DNA of 64,000 nt from Urechis unicinctus (taxonomy: Eukaryota > Annelida > Polychaeta > Xenopneusta > Urechidae). The notes under the pieces are model-generated. The model had not been told where the DNA came from. It ran no database searches and saw nothing but the letters and a program-made list of their open reading frames with translations. Numbering within the stretch: the first letter of the stretch is position 1; every line of letters starts with the position of its first letter. The DNA is taken from positions 14,965,285-15,029,284 of the forward strand of contig CM067346.1 in the NCBI GenBank assembly GCA_034190875.2, given 5' to 3'. The translations under genes and the position numbers were made by a program. Below, in pieces: positions 52,996 through 64,000 of the stretch.

Positions 52996-64000
<11,005 letters not shown>

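Overview
This window is animal nuclear DNA, most likely from a marine mollusc (gastropod or other lophotrochozoan). That call is an inference. The genes are split by short GT-AG introns, the intergenic DNA is full of microsatellites, minisatellites and small inverted-repeat elements, and the gene set includes a secreted fibrinogen-related protein. No bacterial operons, rRNA, tRNA or CRISPR arrays were seen.

Layout. (1) 558-2976, + strand: a complete four-exon enoyl-CoA hydratase/isomerase family gene. (2) 3737-14767, - strand, tail-to-tail with it: PNPT1, the mitochondrial polynucleotide phosphorylase. I could chain 24 coding exons with matching intron phases through both RNase PH cores, the KH domain and the S1 domain; only the extreme N-terminus is unplaced. 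Its introns hold several unrelated minisatellites. (3) 15754-17306: a nested inverted-repeat element and a decayed histone-H4-like fragment. (4) About 16870-30030 and 30725-45730: two copies of one large tandem duplication. Each carries a secreted fibrinogen-domain gene followed by a small secreted two-EF-hand gene resembling MCFD2. Copy 1 is intact in both genes. In copy 2 both signal-peptide exons are frameshifted and the TATA box of the fibrinogen-type gene has decayed. (5) About 45740-52890: no convincing gene; repeats and inverted-repeat elements. (6) 52996 to the right edge: an array of beta-trefoil (ricin B/EUL-like, QxW) cassettes with a period of about 1.29 kb. Each cassette has three exons totalling 345 nt, with phases that join unit to unit, so the array reads as one growing multi-lectin gene that runs off the window.

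How the parts relate. The left third is housekeeping: fatty-acid metabolism and mitochondrial RNA turnover. The rest is lineage-specific secretory or recognition-type genes expanding by duplication at two scales, 13-15 kb segments and 1.29 kb cassettes. A shared short inverted-repeat element family (core AGCTATAAACTCTT) is scattered through the window, and a relic of it sits in every lectin cassette. Several single-base indels break frames in the repeated parts; some may be uncorrected long-read assembly errors rather than real mutations.
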